Source of the DNA: Camellia lanceoleosa | Taxonomy: Eukaryota > Streptophyta > Magnoliopsida > Ericales > Theaceae | Direction: 5' to 3' | DNA length: 64,000 bases | NCBI GenBank assembly: GCA_025200525.1 | Contig: JANUSC010000381.1 | Span: 141,731-205,730 of the forward strand | Shown: piece by piece, positions 36,300-49,577 of the stretch | How positions within the stretch are numbered: position 1 is the first letter of the stretch | Layout: each line of letters begins with the position of its first letter | Notes under the pieces: model-generated | What the model was told of the DNA's origin: nothing | What the model saw: only the letters and a program-made list of their open reading frames with translations | Databases searched by the model: none | Position numbers and translations under genes: made by a program

Positions 36300-36904
36300 A
36301 GCAACCAAGGAGATGCAATTAGTGGGAATGTTGAGGCGTGCATTCGGTATTATTAAAAGCTTGAGTGGGTCTCTTGGTATTCAACCGAGAATAAATTTGG
36401 AAGTGGCGTTGTGTAGGGACCACTTGGGTATTAATAAGGAGGGCGGCCCATTGGGCTATAAACCCATGTAATGGTCCTTATGCACCCCAAATTTTAGTAA
36501 CTCTGTCAATGGGCATGAGAAGCCCAATTCCGTGGAAAGGAGGGTGAACCCAGATTCATTGCGCAAGGAAAAACAAAAGCGAGTGAGGCTAGTACTCGGC
36601 GAGAATATTACTGCAAGGGAAGCAGAAGGGGAGGAAAGCCATGATGCCCAAGCTGAATTTTGGGAAAGGGCATCTTCGAGCTAGCTCTTTCTGCGATTTC
36701 TCTTTCCATGGCCAAGAAGACCACTTGCGATCGGTCCGAATTTGAGAGCGGCAACTCTCTCCATCGGGAAAGAAAAGGGTGTAGTCTGCGATGGCAGGAG
36801 GAGGTGATTCTTAGTAAGCTAAAGGAACTAGAGGCCAATGATAAGCGGAAAGTGGCGGGAGGAGTGTTGGAGCCAGTTGAGCTGCAAGGTTCAAGGTGAT
36901 TATG

Positions 36905-39900
36905 GAGTACATAGTTAGATCCATCTGGTACGAGGACAAGGAGAAAGATTAGACAAAACCTACCAGAAAGGAAAGTCAGTTTGGTGTTGATCCAAGAAAC
37001 AAAGTCCTCTTCTATCACTTCCGAAGTAGTTAGATCCATCTGGTACGAGGACAATTTTGCGTGTTAAATTTGTGGATCACGGAAGGCCGTCTTTGGCGGG
37101 TTGCTCTGTATATGGAATCGAGGGTGTTCGGATGGAGGCTTGTGGTGGTCATCGCAATTTCATACTCTTGGCGGTACTTTCTTCTCCTCCTTTAAGCGTG
37201 TAGTGGTTAATGTGTATGGCGTCGGATGTGGCTAAAAGGCAAGAAGTGTGGGATATTTTTGCTCGGTGAAGAATAATTTCTTGGGGCCATGGTGTATGGG
37301 GGACTTCAATGAAATAAGAAATACTTCGAAAGAATTGGATGTTCTAGGCGTGTGAGAGGAATGAGGATTTTAATTCCATGATAGATCAATTAGAATTGTT
37401 TGATGTACCAATCTTTGGGGAGGCAGTTTACAAGGTGCAAATCACATATTAGAGAGAAGTGGAGTCGTATAGATAAATTCTTGCTTGATCCTGTATGGCT
37501 TGATAATTTCAATCTTAAGTTAGGGGGACTCTCGGTAATTGTCGACCCTTTGCCCTATACTTTTGATGGATGATGAGCGAGATTGGGGTCCATGACCTTT
37601 TGGTTCCTCAATGCGTGGGCTACTCACCCTACTTTCGTATCTATAGTGGAGAAAACTTGGTCAGAATATCAGGTGGAAGGGTGGGCTGGTTTCCGCTGCC
37701 TTATGAGGTTTAAAGCTTTGAAACAGAAGCTAAAAGTGTGGAATTATGCTGTGTTTGGGCTGATTGAAAATAAGTTGAAGATTGCTGAAGAGGAAGCCCA
37801 TGCTATTGAATTAGCTGAGAGGAAAGAGTGCTCTGGGGATGAACAACCGTGGCGAGGAATTAAGGAAATATGGAAGTTGAATAAAAGCGATGGAGCGGAT
37901 CTTGCAAAAGTCCAGAATTAATTGGGCCACAAAGGGAGATAGGAACACAAGGTACTTTCATACTATGGCGGTGAGAAATAGCGAAATTCTTCATGCTCGG
38001 TATTAGTGAATGACACAAGGCTTGAGGAACCTTGGAGGTTAGACATGCGGTGAAGAACCATTTTTGACCCTATTTTGGAAACTTGGGCGGATAGGCCTAA
38101 AGCTGCAGCAGTTCAAAAATATTGGTGAAATGCAGTTGAGACCTCTTGGAAGCGAGTTCTGAAGAGGAAGTCAAATATGTTATTACAAGCTGTGATGGCA
38201 ACAAAGCTCCAGGGCCGGATGGATTTAACTTGACCTTCTTTAAGAAATGCTGGAGTATTGTCAAACTGAGGTGATGCAATTTCTAAGGGAGTTTCATCAG
38301 AATGCTAATCTGGCTAGGGGGATAGGTAGCACTTTCATTGCGTTGATTCCAAAAGTAGATAGCCCGTCCAGCTTGAATGAATATCGGCCCATTAGCCTCA
38401 TAAGTTCGTTGTACAAAATTCTGGCTAAAGTCTTGTCTAATAGGTTGAAACCTGTTATGCCCATGATCATTAGCGAGTCCCAAACAGCTTTTCTGGGGGG
38501 TAGACACATCTTGGATGGGGTTCTTATAGCCAATGAGATACTTGATGGGTGGCGTAAATCGAATAAGAAAGGTTTGGTACTCAAACTAGACTTCGAGAAG
38601 GCCTACGATTCAGTCAACTGGGAGTTTCTGTTCCACATGGTATCCAATTTTGGGTTTGGGGAAAGGTGGGGGCGATGGTAGCGAGTGTGTTACATCTACA
38701 AGAGTGTCAGTCTTAGTGAACGGCTCGCCTACCGAGGAGTTCCGCCCTCAGCGTGGTTTACGACAAGGTGATCCATTGTCCCCTTTTCTATTTAATGTTG
38801 TGGCTGAAGGTTTGAATGTCTTGTTCGAAAGAGCAAAGGATCTAGATTTAATCAAAGGGGTGGTGATTGGAAATAATGGGGTCAAAGTATCGCACCTACA
38901 ATTTGCGGATGATACAATCTTGTTCTGTGAAGCCGAGTGGGTGGAAGTGGTGACTATCAAAAGAATTCTTCGGTGCTTTGAAATTCTATCAGGGTTGCGA
39001 ATTAACTATCACAAAAGTGTATTAGCTGGCATTGGAGTGGAGGAAGGGCTGATGCAAGGTTTTGCCACTATGTTAAATTGTGCCTACAGGACTTTCCGTT
39101 AAAGTTTCTCGGCTTACCTCTTGTTCCTAACCCTAGTAGGAAGATCACATGCAAACCCGTCTTGGATAAGTTTAAACAGAAATTGTCCACATGGAAAAGA
39201 AGGGTGTTATCGTTTGCTGGAAGGCTAACCTTGATTAAGTCTGTCATGAGTAATTTGCCTATCTACTATTTGTCGTTATTCAAACTACCAGTGGGGGTGG
39301 CAAAAGAAATCGACAGAATTCAATCTAACTTTTTATGGGGAGGGTCAGATCTTAGAAGGAAAGTCCATATGGTTAGCTGGGCTAACATGGCCAAATCAAA
39401 AACTACAGGAGGCTTGGGCCTTAGAAGCTCATCGGACATGAATATTTGCTTACTCTTGAAATGGTGGTGGAGGTTTGGGTGAGACTCACTCTTTGTGGAA
39501 GGAAGTTATTTGCTCAAAGTATAATATGAGGGTGGGAGTTGGCTGCCACATATGGAAGAAGCAGTAGAATTTCAAAAATACAGTCGGATATCATTAGTGC
39601 AGTGACCTCCAAGCGATGATTCATAATGTGTACCTTGCAAACATTGAAATTCATTGGGGAATGGGCGAGAGCTCAGTGCAGTGCGATAAGTGGGCGGGGA
39701 GTTGTGCCTTAGGAAGAATTTCCCGGACTTTTCTCTCTATCTCTGGAAAAGAATGGATCGATTCTTGAATTCTACACCCGAGGCGGGAATCAAAGTGGCA
39801 CCTCGGCTTTAGGAGAACTCGATGGTGTGGGAAGAGGAGGAGGTTAATAAACTTCAAGCGCAGCGAGCAGCGCCCGGTACCCACGGACGTAAGCTCAGAT

Positions 39901-40384
39901 ATATGGAAGTGGAAGGCTGACCCATCCGGGGTTTTTTGTTGCATCGATATACAAATGCTGTGAATTATCTTTGGGGCGATCGGGAATCTGGCGTGTGTTT
40001 GGAATAAGTGCTCCTCCAAAAGTCAAATTCTTCGGCTGGTTGGCTTGGCAAGGTAAGGTGAAAACATCTAGCTTCTTGCAGCGTATTGGGATCTTGGATG
40101 AATCTACAAATGTCAGCTGCGTGTTTTGCCAACAGGAGGTGGAAACCACCCCCCACATTTTGCTCCTGTGGCCGTTTATGCAGCGTCTGTGGTCTCATGT
40201 TATGGAATGGTGGGGATGTCAATGGGTTATGCCAAACTCAGTGGAAGGATTGCTACAGTGGTGGTCAGCTTGTACTATGAAAAAGGTTGAGAAGGTAATA
40301 TGGAAGGTAGTTCCTCTAGCAGTTCTCTGGTCTATTTGGAAGCATAGAAATGATTGCGTGTTTAATGACTATAAACTAATTTAA
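36905..40384 (+). pseudogene. LINE 1 ORF2 (endonuclease, RT, zf-RVT)
   Basis: The endonuclease N-terminus is damaged: 60 bp or so present in LINE 2 are replaced by a 28-bp repeat of downstream sequence (36912-36939 copies 37027-37054). GDFNEI (about 37303) and SRIDKF (about 37465) survive. The RT spans about 38160-39480: GNKAPGPDGF, PKVDSPSSLNEYRPISL, LKLDFEKAYDSVNW, RQGDPLSPFLF, and the catalytic FADD at 38902-38913. The thumb-like region (FLGLPL, WKRRVLSFAGRL) follows. The zf-RVT domain is in the frame 39971-40384 (PPKVKFFGWLAW, CVFCQQEVETTPHILL). Several frameshifts and stops separate the blocks. Confidence 0.88.
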
Positions 40385-41295
40385 GGAATCTCTGAGAGCT
40401 TGTTAAAAAAGAATAGCGATGTGGGCCAAATCATCCCCAACCAAAATGGCATTTTCCATTAATGATATTGTATTTAACTTACCTCGGGTTCAATTACGTA
40501 TTGATGCAGGCGATCACTTGCCTTTGGGGTATGGTTGAAGATTCTTTGTGGTGGTTTGCAAGAGTGCTAGCAGTGCTACTTTACAGTGCAGGCTCTTGGT
40601 ATGCTAAGGTGAGTTCGGCCGATGGTGGATGGTGGTGAAATTTGTGTGTGTCTTGGCTGGCCTAGTCTATTGAATTCTGTGGGCGTCCTAATTCTGTGGG
40701 CCTAGTCTGGTGAATTCTTTGATGCCTTTCTGTCTTGAATCTGAGGTGTGAATGGGTGGAGTGTTACCTTGGTTTTGCTCAAAGCGGGTTGGGCTACTTG
40801 TGGTCAAGCTTTGTATCAGGAGCACTCCAGATCTGGTGGCTTATGGTGATCTAGCTGCGTGGATGGGTGCATTCGGGTGCATAGTCTTTGTAGGTTGTTT
40901 CTAGTATACAAAGTGCATTGCACCATGTTGAATTCAAGCTCGTGAATGTTTAGTCTATTATGCTGCTAGTTGGATATACATATAAGTTTGTAGTTGTATA
41001 GTCTTGGGGATTAGTCTTGTGGAAAATTTGAATTGCTATAGTGCAGGAAGTTTGGTGTTTTAGTGCACTTTGTTGTGCAGCCATGTTGGCCATCATCTGC
41101 TTGTGTTACCTTTGCTTCACCTCTGGTGTGCTCCTGCCTGTGGTGCTTATGTGCAAATTGGTGTAGGTTCATGTATGCATAAGTTGGCCTCCCTATTGTA
41201 GAGTTTTGCTCCTCCGTTTTTTGATTGATGAAGCTTTAGCCCTTAGACTTAAGAGGTTTGGGTTGAGGGGCAAGCATTGGGATTGGATGCTATCT
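40385..41295 (+). other. LINE 1 3' non-coding part
   Basis: Matches 53660-54572 of LINE 2. No further domain. It ends at the fusion with the array. Confidence 0.75.
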
Positions 41296-43135
41296 GTCGA
41301 ATGGAAGAACTTTTGGGTGTGGAAGGTCTCTATCTTTCTTTTTCTCTTTGTTTTTGTTCTTTATCCTTACTCTATAATTATTTAGTTCATTGATGGAGAG
41401 GTTGTAGGTTTATGTACTTTGTATATAGATATATATATATATATATACGGTTAAGAAATCTGAGTAGTTTAATTCATGTATAAACATTGGGTATAATTCT
41501 TAGTCCAAAAATTCTGCACAGAATCACAAACTTTAAAAATCAAGAAACTATATCAAACGAATGAATTTTGAACTGAAATTTTTACAGTAGATTAATTACG
41601 AGTTGGGTTGCATATCTGGAGTTTATCATAATTTTTGGGGGTCAAAATCCATATAAACTGATGCGTTCAATTCTGTCCAGAAAACTAGCTGAAAACAGAT
41701 AAATTCGAGTGTCGTTCTCTTTGGGTATAAATCCAAAAATTATCAAATTAGTGTCATTAGAACCGGTTACGAGTCTAGTTTCCTACATTTTTGGCCTTGC
41801 ATTGAGCTCTCGTGTATACTAAGAGAACCATTAATTTTTTTAAAGTGCTGCACAAAACAACCTGTTTAGATATAATTAATTGCAAATAATTATTTTGATA
41901 AGCAAATCAAGTGAGACCAATTGGGCTTCAAACTTAGGATATATTAGTTGTTATCTGGATGGTTTTGGAATTTTTCGAATAGCGTGGAGTGGGTTTTGTA
42001 ATTTTCAATGTTCGCGAATAGATTGGGAAAGTTTGTTTAAAACTCCGTTTTATCTTAAAGTTACTTTTAATTAAGTTTCGATTTGAACCCATGCCTTGGG
42101 TAATTTTAGACCTTGAAGAACATGAACTTAGGTATTATTTAAGAGTAACGGTGAGTGAGGGTGAGCTGTGGTAGTGCGTTTTAGTGCGGGATACTTAATT
42201 TATTATTCTCTTTAGTATTTTTAAATTAGTAGTGACATGTAATCTTCGTACTTGGCTCAGGGCATTAGTTGGACTTTCATACTCTATTCGAGGATTATAT
42301 TATTTGGTTTTCAGGTGAGTAGTTTCATGCTACATATTTTTATAAATGTTCCCCTACCTCGAACTGTTGGAAAATTAAATTGTTGTTTTAGGACTAAACC
42401 GTTTTGATAAAATTATTATATTATCAATGGAATCAAATTATTTCTGAAACATGTGTGAACTTCGCATACTGTAAACTATTTCTTTGGGTCTCATGTTTAT
42501 CATGGTGAACTACTAAGTTTTGTGATACTGATGTGTATTGAGTATTGAGACCATCTGTGTATTTTAGTCCAGGGAAATTATTCTACTGTGTGTGGTGACT
42601 CTGGCCACTAGGGAACGGATTCGGGTTGGGCCGTGAACTTGTGGTTTTCTTTTTTTTTTTTTGGTTCATTTTTGATGAATTTTTTTTTTTTTTAAAAAAG
42701 TTTGCGTTTTAGAATCTACGTGACTATATGGACCAAATAAGTTATAAAAAAAATGAAAACATATTCATTAAAAATAAAAGTGAAAATAAGTTGGTGATGT
42801 TTTTAGATCATTCTACACGGACAAACAAAAATGTAAAATCTTTGATGCAAATTTAAAAATATTATATTCAAAGGAAAAAACAATGAGTTTTTTTTGGTTA
42901 GTTATAACCCACCAAATGTAATTCATTGACATAGAAAAAATCATCATTTTATGTTTTGTAATCATCACCAAGGGTGATCCCTTTGAGTGCGAAAGTAAAT
43001 TTAGATTTTCAAATTTTAAAGATCCATCCATGATCATAACAATACAAATTTATTTATTTTATACATGAAAAATAAAAGACCATCCTTGATCATCACAATA
43101 TTAATTTTTTATTTTAATACGTAAAAAAAAAAAAA

Positions 43136-43318
43136 GTGGTTGTCCAATGACTTAAACTCAAGCAATTCGGGGAACCTCTGGGTTCACTAGTCTAATCTGA
43201 GTTCAACTATCTTGGCCACAACCTAAGTTCAAGCGTTGATGCCAACTATCAACTTTACCATCATCCAACCACTTTGGTGCCCTCGCTTAAGTCATAAGCT
43301 AACGCTACTTAGCTCGGC
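43136..43318 (-). ncRNA. 7SL-like Pol III RNA gene, copy 4 (183 nt)
   Basis: Starts GCCGAGC at 43318 and ends at 43136 before 13 T (43135-43123). The 5' hairpin and closing stem are intact. The S-domain remnant differs at two short places that are CAG/CCCAGG in other copies. Confidence 0.66.
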
Positions 43319-45599
43319 AATTATTAGATATCTCAATCACTCCTTATATTAGGACATTATCGTTGTTTTTAAGCGATGTGGGATAAGTTTACAATTATAC
43401 TACAACCAATATTTAAAATTTTCACTATCTTTTTCCTAATTAGATTATGAACGATGTGGGATAGATTTACGATTCTACTACAACCAATATTTAAACTTTA
43501 CACTATCTTCTTTCTAATGAGTTTATGTTTCTTTCTCTTCTGGAGTAGCCGTCATAAATCGCCACCATCACTGAACCATCTTTTGTCTTCCCCACCTACA
43601 AGTAGCAACCGCCACGGGGAGAGAGAGGTCAAGAGAAAAGAAAAAGAAAAAAAAAAAGAAAAAGGGGTTGCATGCAAGGAAGAACTTTTGGGTGTGTGGT
43701 AGGTCTCTATCTTTCTTTTTCTCTTTGTTTTTGTTCTTTATCCTTACTCTATAATTATTTAGTTCATTGATGGAGAGGTTGTAGGTTTATGTACTTTGTA
43801 TATAGATAGATATATATATATACGGTTAAGAAATCTGAGTAGTTTAATTCATGTATAAACATTGGGTATAATTCTTAGTCCAAAAATTCTGCACAGAATC
43901 ACAAACTTTAAAAATCAAGAAACCATATCAAACGAATGAATTTTGAGCTGAAATTTTTACAGTAGATTAATTACGAGTTGGGTTGCATATCTGGAGTTTA
44001 TCATAATTTTTGGGAGTCAAAATCCATATAAACTGATGCGTTCAATTCTGTCCAGAAAACTAGCTGAAAACAGTAAATTCGAGAGTGTCGTTCTCTTTGG
44101 GTATAAATCCAAAAATTATCAAATTAGTGTCATTAGAACCGATTCTGAGTCTAGTTTCCTACATTTTGGCCTTGCATTGGCGCTCGTGTATACTAAGAGA
44201 ACCATTAATTTTTTTAAAGTGCTGCTGAAAACAACCTGTTTAGATATAATTAATTGCAAATAATTATTTTGATAAGCAAATCAAGTGAGACCAATTGGGC
44301 TTCAAACTTAGGATATATTAGTTGTTATCTGGATGGTTTTGGAATTTTTTGAATAGCGTGGACTGGGTTTTTAATTTTCAATGTTAGCGAATAGATTGGG
44401 AAAGTTTGTTTAAAACACCGTTTTATCTTAAAGTTAATTTTAATTAAGTTTCGATTTGAACCCATGCCTTGGGTAATTTTAGACCTTGAAGAACATGAAC
44501 TTAGGTATTATTTAAAATGCGGTGAGTGAGGGTGAGCTGTGGTAGTGCGTTTTAGTGCGGGATACTTAATTTATTATTCTCTTTAGTATTTTTAAATTAG
44601 TAGTGACATGTAATCTTTGTACTTGGCTCAGGGCATTAGTTGGACTTTCATACTCTATTCGAGGATTATATTATTTGGTTTTCAGGTGAGTAGTTTCATG
44701 CTACATATTTTTATAAATGTTCCCCTACCTCAAACTGTTGGAAAATTAAATTGTTGTTTTAGGACTAAACCGTTTTGATAAAATTATTATATTATCAATG
44801 GAATCAAATTATTTCTGAAACATGTGTGAACTTCATCTTGTAAACTATTTGTTTGGGTCTCATGTTTATCATGGTGAACTACCACGTTTTGCAATCTTGA
44901 TGTGTATTGAGTATTGAGACCATCTGTGTATTTTAGTCGGAAATTATTCTCTTGTGTGTGGTGACTCGCCACTAGGGAGCAGTTCGGGTTGGGCCGTGAA
45001 CTTGTGGTTTTTTTTTTTGGTTCATTTTTGATGAATTTTTTTAAAAAAGTTTGCGTTTTAGAATCTCTGGCGACTATATGGACCAAATAAGTTATAAAAA
45101 AATGAAAACATATTCATTAAAAATAAAAGTGAAAATAAGTTGGTGATGTTTTTAGATCATTCTACACGGACACACAAAAATGTAAAATCTTTGATGCAAA
45201 TTTAAAAATATTATATTCAAAGGAAAAAACAATGAGTTTTTTGGTTAGTTATAACCCACCAAATGTAATTCATTGACATAGAAAAAATCATCATTTTATG
45301 TTTTGTAATCATCACCAAGGACTGATCCACTTTGGGTGCGAAAGTAAATTTAGATTTTCAAATTTTAAAGATCCATCCATGATCATAACAATACAAATTT
45401 ATTTATTTTATACATGAAAAATAAAAGACCATCCTTGATCATCACAATATTAATTTTTATTTTAATACCGTAAAAAAAAAAAAGTGGTTGTCAATGACTT
45501 AAACTCAAGCAATTCGAGAACCTCTGGGTTCACTAGTCTAATCTGAGTTCAACTATCTTTGGCCACAACCTAAGTTCAAGCGTTGATGCCAACTATCAA
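43253..45599. repeat. Array unit 5
   Basis: 2347 bp. Closest by eye to unit 6: both share the variant GAACCGATTCTGAG and a shortened GCATTGGCGCTCG. The purine tract is at about 43618-43665. Confidence 0.92.
43342..43384 (-). promoter_or_regulatory. USE plus TATA, Pol III spacing (copy 4)
   Basis: On minus: ATCCCACATCG at 43384-43374, 24 nt, ATATAAGG at 43349-43342. Confidence 0.75.
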
Positions 45600-45665
45600 C
45601 ATTACCATCATCCAACCACTTTGGTGCCCTCGCTTAAGTCATAAGCTAGCGCTACTTAGCTCGGC
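45484..45665 (-). ncRNA. 7SL-like Pol III RNA gene, copy 5 (182 nt)
   Basis: Starts GCCGAGC at 45665 and ends at 45484 before 12 T (45483-45472). One change in the hairpin loop/stem area (GCTAGC for GTTAGC) weakens the first stem by one pair. Confidence 0.65.
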
Positions 45666-47952
45666 AATTATTACATTTCTCAATCACTCCTTATATTAGG
45701 ACATTATCGTTGTTTTTAAGCGATGTGGGATTAGTTTACGATCATACTACAACCAATATTTAAACTTTTCACTATCTTTTCCTAATTAGATTATGAGCGA
45801 TGTGGGATAGATTTACGATTCTACTACAACCAATATTTAAACTTTACACTATCTTCTTTCTAATGAGATTATGTTTCTTTCTCTTCCGTAGTAGCCGTCA
45901 TCGTCCGCCACCATCACCGAACCATCTTTTGTCTTCCCCACCTACAAGTAGCAACCGCCACGGGGAGATAGAGGTCAAGAGAAAAGAAAAAGAAAAAAAG
46001 AAAAAGAAAAAGGGGTTGCATGCATGGAAGAACTTTTGGGTGTGTGGTAGGTCTCTATCTTTCTTTTTCTCTTTGTTTTTGTTCTTTATCCTTACTCTAT
46101 AATTATTTAGTTCATTGATGGAGAGGTTGTAGGTTTATGTACTTTGTATATAGATATATATATATATACGGTTAAGAAATCTGAGTAGTTTAATTCATGT
46201 ATAAACATTGGGTATAATTCTTAGTCCAAAAATTCTGCACAGAATCACAAACTTTAAAAATCAAGAAACCATATCAAACGAATGAATTTTGAACTGAAAT
46301 TTTTACAGTAGATTAATCACGAGTTGGGTTGCATATCTGGAGTTTATCATAATTTTTGGGAGTCAAAATCCATATAAACTGATGCGTTCAATTCTGTCCA
46401 GAAAACTAGCTGAAAACAGTAAATTCGAGAGTGTCGTTCTCTTTGGGTATAAATCCAAAAATTATCAAATTAGTGTCATTAGAACCGATTCTGAGTCTAG
46501 TTTCCTACATTTTGGCCTTGCATTGGCGCTCGTGTATACTAAGAGAACCATTAATTTTTTTAAAGTGCTGCTGAAAACAACCTGTTTAGATATAATTAAT
46601 TGCAAATAATTATTTTGATAAGCAAATCAAGTGAGACCAATTGGGCTTCAAACTTAGGATATATTAGTTGTTATCTGGATGGTTTTGGAATTTTTCGAAT
46701 AGCGTGGAGTGGGTTTTGTAATTTTCAATGTTCGCGAATAGATTGGGAAAGTTTGTTTAAAACTCCGTTTTATCTTAAAGTTACTTTTAATTAAGTTTTG
46801 ATTTGAACCCATGCCTTGGGTAATTTTATACCTTGAAGAACATGAACTTAGGTATTATTTAAGAGTAGGTGAGTGAGGGTGAGCTGTGGTAGTGCGTTTT
46901 AGTCGGGATACTTAATTTATTATTCTCTTTAGTATTTTTAAATTAGTAGTGACATGTAGCCTTCGTACTTGGCTCGGGGCATTAGTTGGACTTTCATACT
47001 CTATTCGAGGATTATATTATTTGGTTTTTCGGTGAGTAGTTTCATGCTACATATTTTTATAAATGTTCCCTACCTTGACTGTTGAAAAATTAAATTGTTG
47101 CTTGAGGACTAAACAGTTTTGATAAAATTATTATATTATCAATGGAATCAAATTATTTACGAAACATGTGTGAACTTCATATCTTGTAAACTATTTGTTT
47201 GGGTCTCATGTTTATCATGGTGAACTACCACGTTTTGCGATCTTGATGTGTATTGAGTATTGAGACCATCTGTGTATTTTAGTCGAGAAAATTATTCTCT
47301 TGTGTGTGGTGACTCGGCCACTAGGGAGCAGTTCGGGTTGGGCCGTGAACTTGTGGTTTTCTTTTTTTTGGTTCATTTTGATGAATTTTTTTTTAAAAAA
47401 GTTTGCGTTTTAGAATCTCTGGCTGTGACTATATGGACCAAATAAGTTATAAAAAATGAAAACATATTCATTAAAAATAAAAGTGAAAATAAGTTGGTGA
47501 TGTTTTTAGATCATTCTACACGGACACACAAAAATGTAAAATCTTTGATGCAAATTTAAAAATATTATATTCAAAGGAAAAAACAATGAGTTTTTTGGTT
47601 AGTTAAACCCACCAAATGTAATTCATTGACATAGAAAAAATCATCATTTTATGTTTTGTAATCATCACCAAGGGTGATCCACTGGGTGCGAAAGTAAATT
47701 TAGATTTTCAAATTTTAAAGATCCATCCATGATCATAACAATACAAATTTATTTATTTTATACATGAAAAATAAAAGACCATCCTTGATCTTCACAATAT
47801 TAATTTTTTATTTTAATACACGTAAAAAAAAAAAAGTGGTAGTCCAATGACTTAAACTCAAGCAATTCGAGGAACCTCTGGGTTCACTAGTCTAGTCTGA
47901 GTTCAACTATGCTGGCCACAACCTAAGTTCAAGCGTTGATGCCAACTATCAA
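45600..47952. repeat. Array unit 6
   Basis: 2353 bp, collinear with unit 5. The start motif reads CATTACC instead of CTTTACC. Confidence 0.92.
45689..45731 (-). promoter_or_regulatory. USE plus TATA, Pol III spacing (copy 5)
   Basis: On minus: ATCCCACATCG at 45731-45721, 24 nt, ATATAAGG at 45696-45689. Confidence 0.75.
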
Positions 47953-48010
47953 CTTTATCATCATCCAACCACTTTGGTGCCCTCCCTTAAGTCATAAGCT
48001 AACCCTACTT
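47836..48010 (-). ncRNA. 7SL-like RNA gene, copy 6, 3' part (split by LINE 2)
   Basis: The T run is 47835-47824. The 5' end and promoter are 7.3 kb away at 55286-55375, on the other side of LINE 2. The 17 bp at the break are duplicated. Confidence 0.65.
47994..48010. repeat. Left target-site duplication of LINE 2
   Basis: ATAAGCTAACCCTACTT, 17 bp. It matches 55286-55302 with one mismatch. Confidence 0.9.
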
Positions 48011-48268
48011 GGTAATCTTCTAATAAAGTACAAGCATTTTGATCATTAGACTAGCTCCGCTTTGGATTGTCATCTTGATTCCAAGATGAAAGGCTCTTCT
48101 ATCATATTTCATACTCGTGTAGAGTTAATATATTAAACGTCACTCAACAGAATTATTTTGTCAAGTTGGATAGGCATAGGCATTGTAGAGTTCACAGGCT
48201 TTAATGGCAACCAGTGGTCAACACGGGCGTCCATGGCGAAGCGGTAAAGTCTATGTGGGCGATCCGAT

Positions 48269-49577
48269 GTGAGGAATGGAGGCGGCAACCGGTGGTCCAT
48301 GAACATGGTGGTAGAGTCTTTGGGGCAAGAGGAGATGGGCACTCAAGGAGAACAACATACACTCTGTTTTGTGGATGACATACAAAAGACCATGGGGGTG
48401 TCAGGGTTAAAAAAATACTTCTCCAACTATGGAGTTGTGCTGGATGTGTATATTCCAAACAAGAGAACACGCCTCACAGGGTCTAGGTTCGGCTTTATAC
48501 GGTATGACTGCCCGGTAGCAGCGGACATGGCTGTGCTCAAAGCACATGGCCTTTCTTTGCGATGATAAAGCCTTAAAGGTCAAAATGGCGGAGTTTAGTA
48601 AGGAACATTCGTATAACGAATAAGGCTCCTATATTACGAAGGATGGGTCAAGAAGGGTAACCAACCTCTCGTGCTACTCGCGAGGGAGTAAGTCATATGC
48701 CGATGCACTAAGAGGCAATGCTCGTCAATCTAACTCGGCTCACGATTAAGGTTGAGAGGAGGAATGGGTGGGTATGAAAGCTGTGGCAAGATTAAATTCA
48801 CATCTCTCGATTGAAAATTTTAAAATTTGAACTCGAGGCGAGGTTATGGGGATATCATAGTTCGGCGAGGCGGACGTCGAGATAATTCTCTCGTTTCAAT
48901 CGTGGTAGCTTTGAAGGAACAAGCTGCTTGCTAATGAAGGAATGGATTCAAGAGTGGTGCGAGTCGATTGCGGAATGGGATGAAAGCATGGAATTGGATC
49001 AGGTCAGGCAGGTGTGGTTAAGTTGTTATGGGGTGCCACTGACCCTATGGAATAGTAATACTTTTTGCGAAATTGGTCAAGAGTGGGGTGAGGTGCTCAA
49101 AGCGGATAGCGTACCATTAATGTGTCCTCTTTTCATTGTGGGAAAGTGCAGATAGAAACTAGTTGTATGACTACCATCAATCACACAGTCAATCTGGAAT
49201 GCAAAGGTGCGATCTACCCTGTTAGGATCTGTGTGGAACATATCATAATTACACAGGTCGTGAAAGACCATTGCATCTGCCAATCGTTTATGAGGAACAA
49301 TGAGGCAAGCTACAACTCAAAGGAAGAAGTCGAGAACATTGCAGATAGAGGCAGCAGGCAAGAAGAAGAAGATGCTAACGTGGCTGTCCAAGTGGGAGCT
49401 GAGGTGGATAAAGGCTGTGGGGTGGAATTAAGAGGTATGGAGATAGCTCAAGTCTCGTGTAATGGCTTGGAGGAGGAAGAAGGACTGAGGGAGGTTTCGG
49501 TGGTGGAGGAGTCAGACACGATGGTGGCCTTTGTCAGGAAGGTGGTGCACTCGATAAAGGGATGTCGTGATGGGTGA
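48269..49577 (+). pseudogene. LINE 2 ORF1 (RRM and DUF4283-like)
   Basis: The first frame (48269-48565) gives the clearest RRM of the window: LCFVDDIQKTMGVSGLKKYF, then YGVVLDVYIPNK and GSRFGFIRYD (RNP1-like), then AADMAVLKAHGL. The DUF4283-like region is in 48928-49155 (VWLSCYGVPLTLWN) and 49122-49577 (GAIYPVRICVE, then an acidic tail). At least three shifts separate the parts. The start codon is not certain; an earlier ATG could lie upstream in another frame. Confidence 0.82.

Larger units (their letters stand above)
34733..41295 (+). mobile_element. L1-type LINE 1 (3' end lost)
   Basis: Starts GGTAATCTTC directly after ATAAGCTAACGCTACTT, the same boundary as LINE 2. It carries an RRM-type ORF1 and an ORF2 with endonuclease, RT and zf-RVT domains, all frameshifted. 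Homology with LINE 2 stops near GGATGCTATC (about 41291), so the last 710 bp or so, the A tail and the right-hand target duplication are absent. Because both LINEs sit at the same base, they descend from a single insertion copied with its array unit. Confidence 0.92.
34675..43252. repeat. Array unit 4, interrupted by LINE 1
   Basis: The unit is present as 34675-34732 and about 41296-43252, with LINE 1 between. The segment that should hold the promoter, the second USE, the CCG-rich patch and the purine tract is missing after the LINE. The array resumes at GGAAGAACTTTTGGG. Confidence 0.88.
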
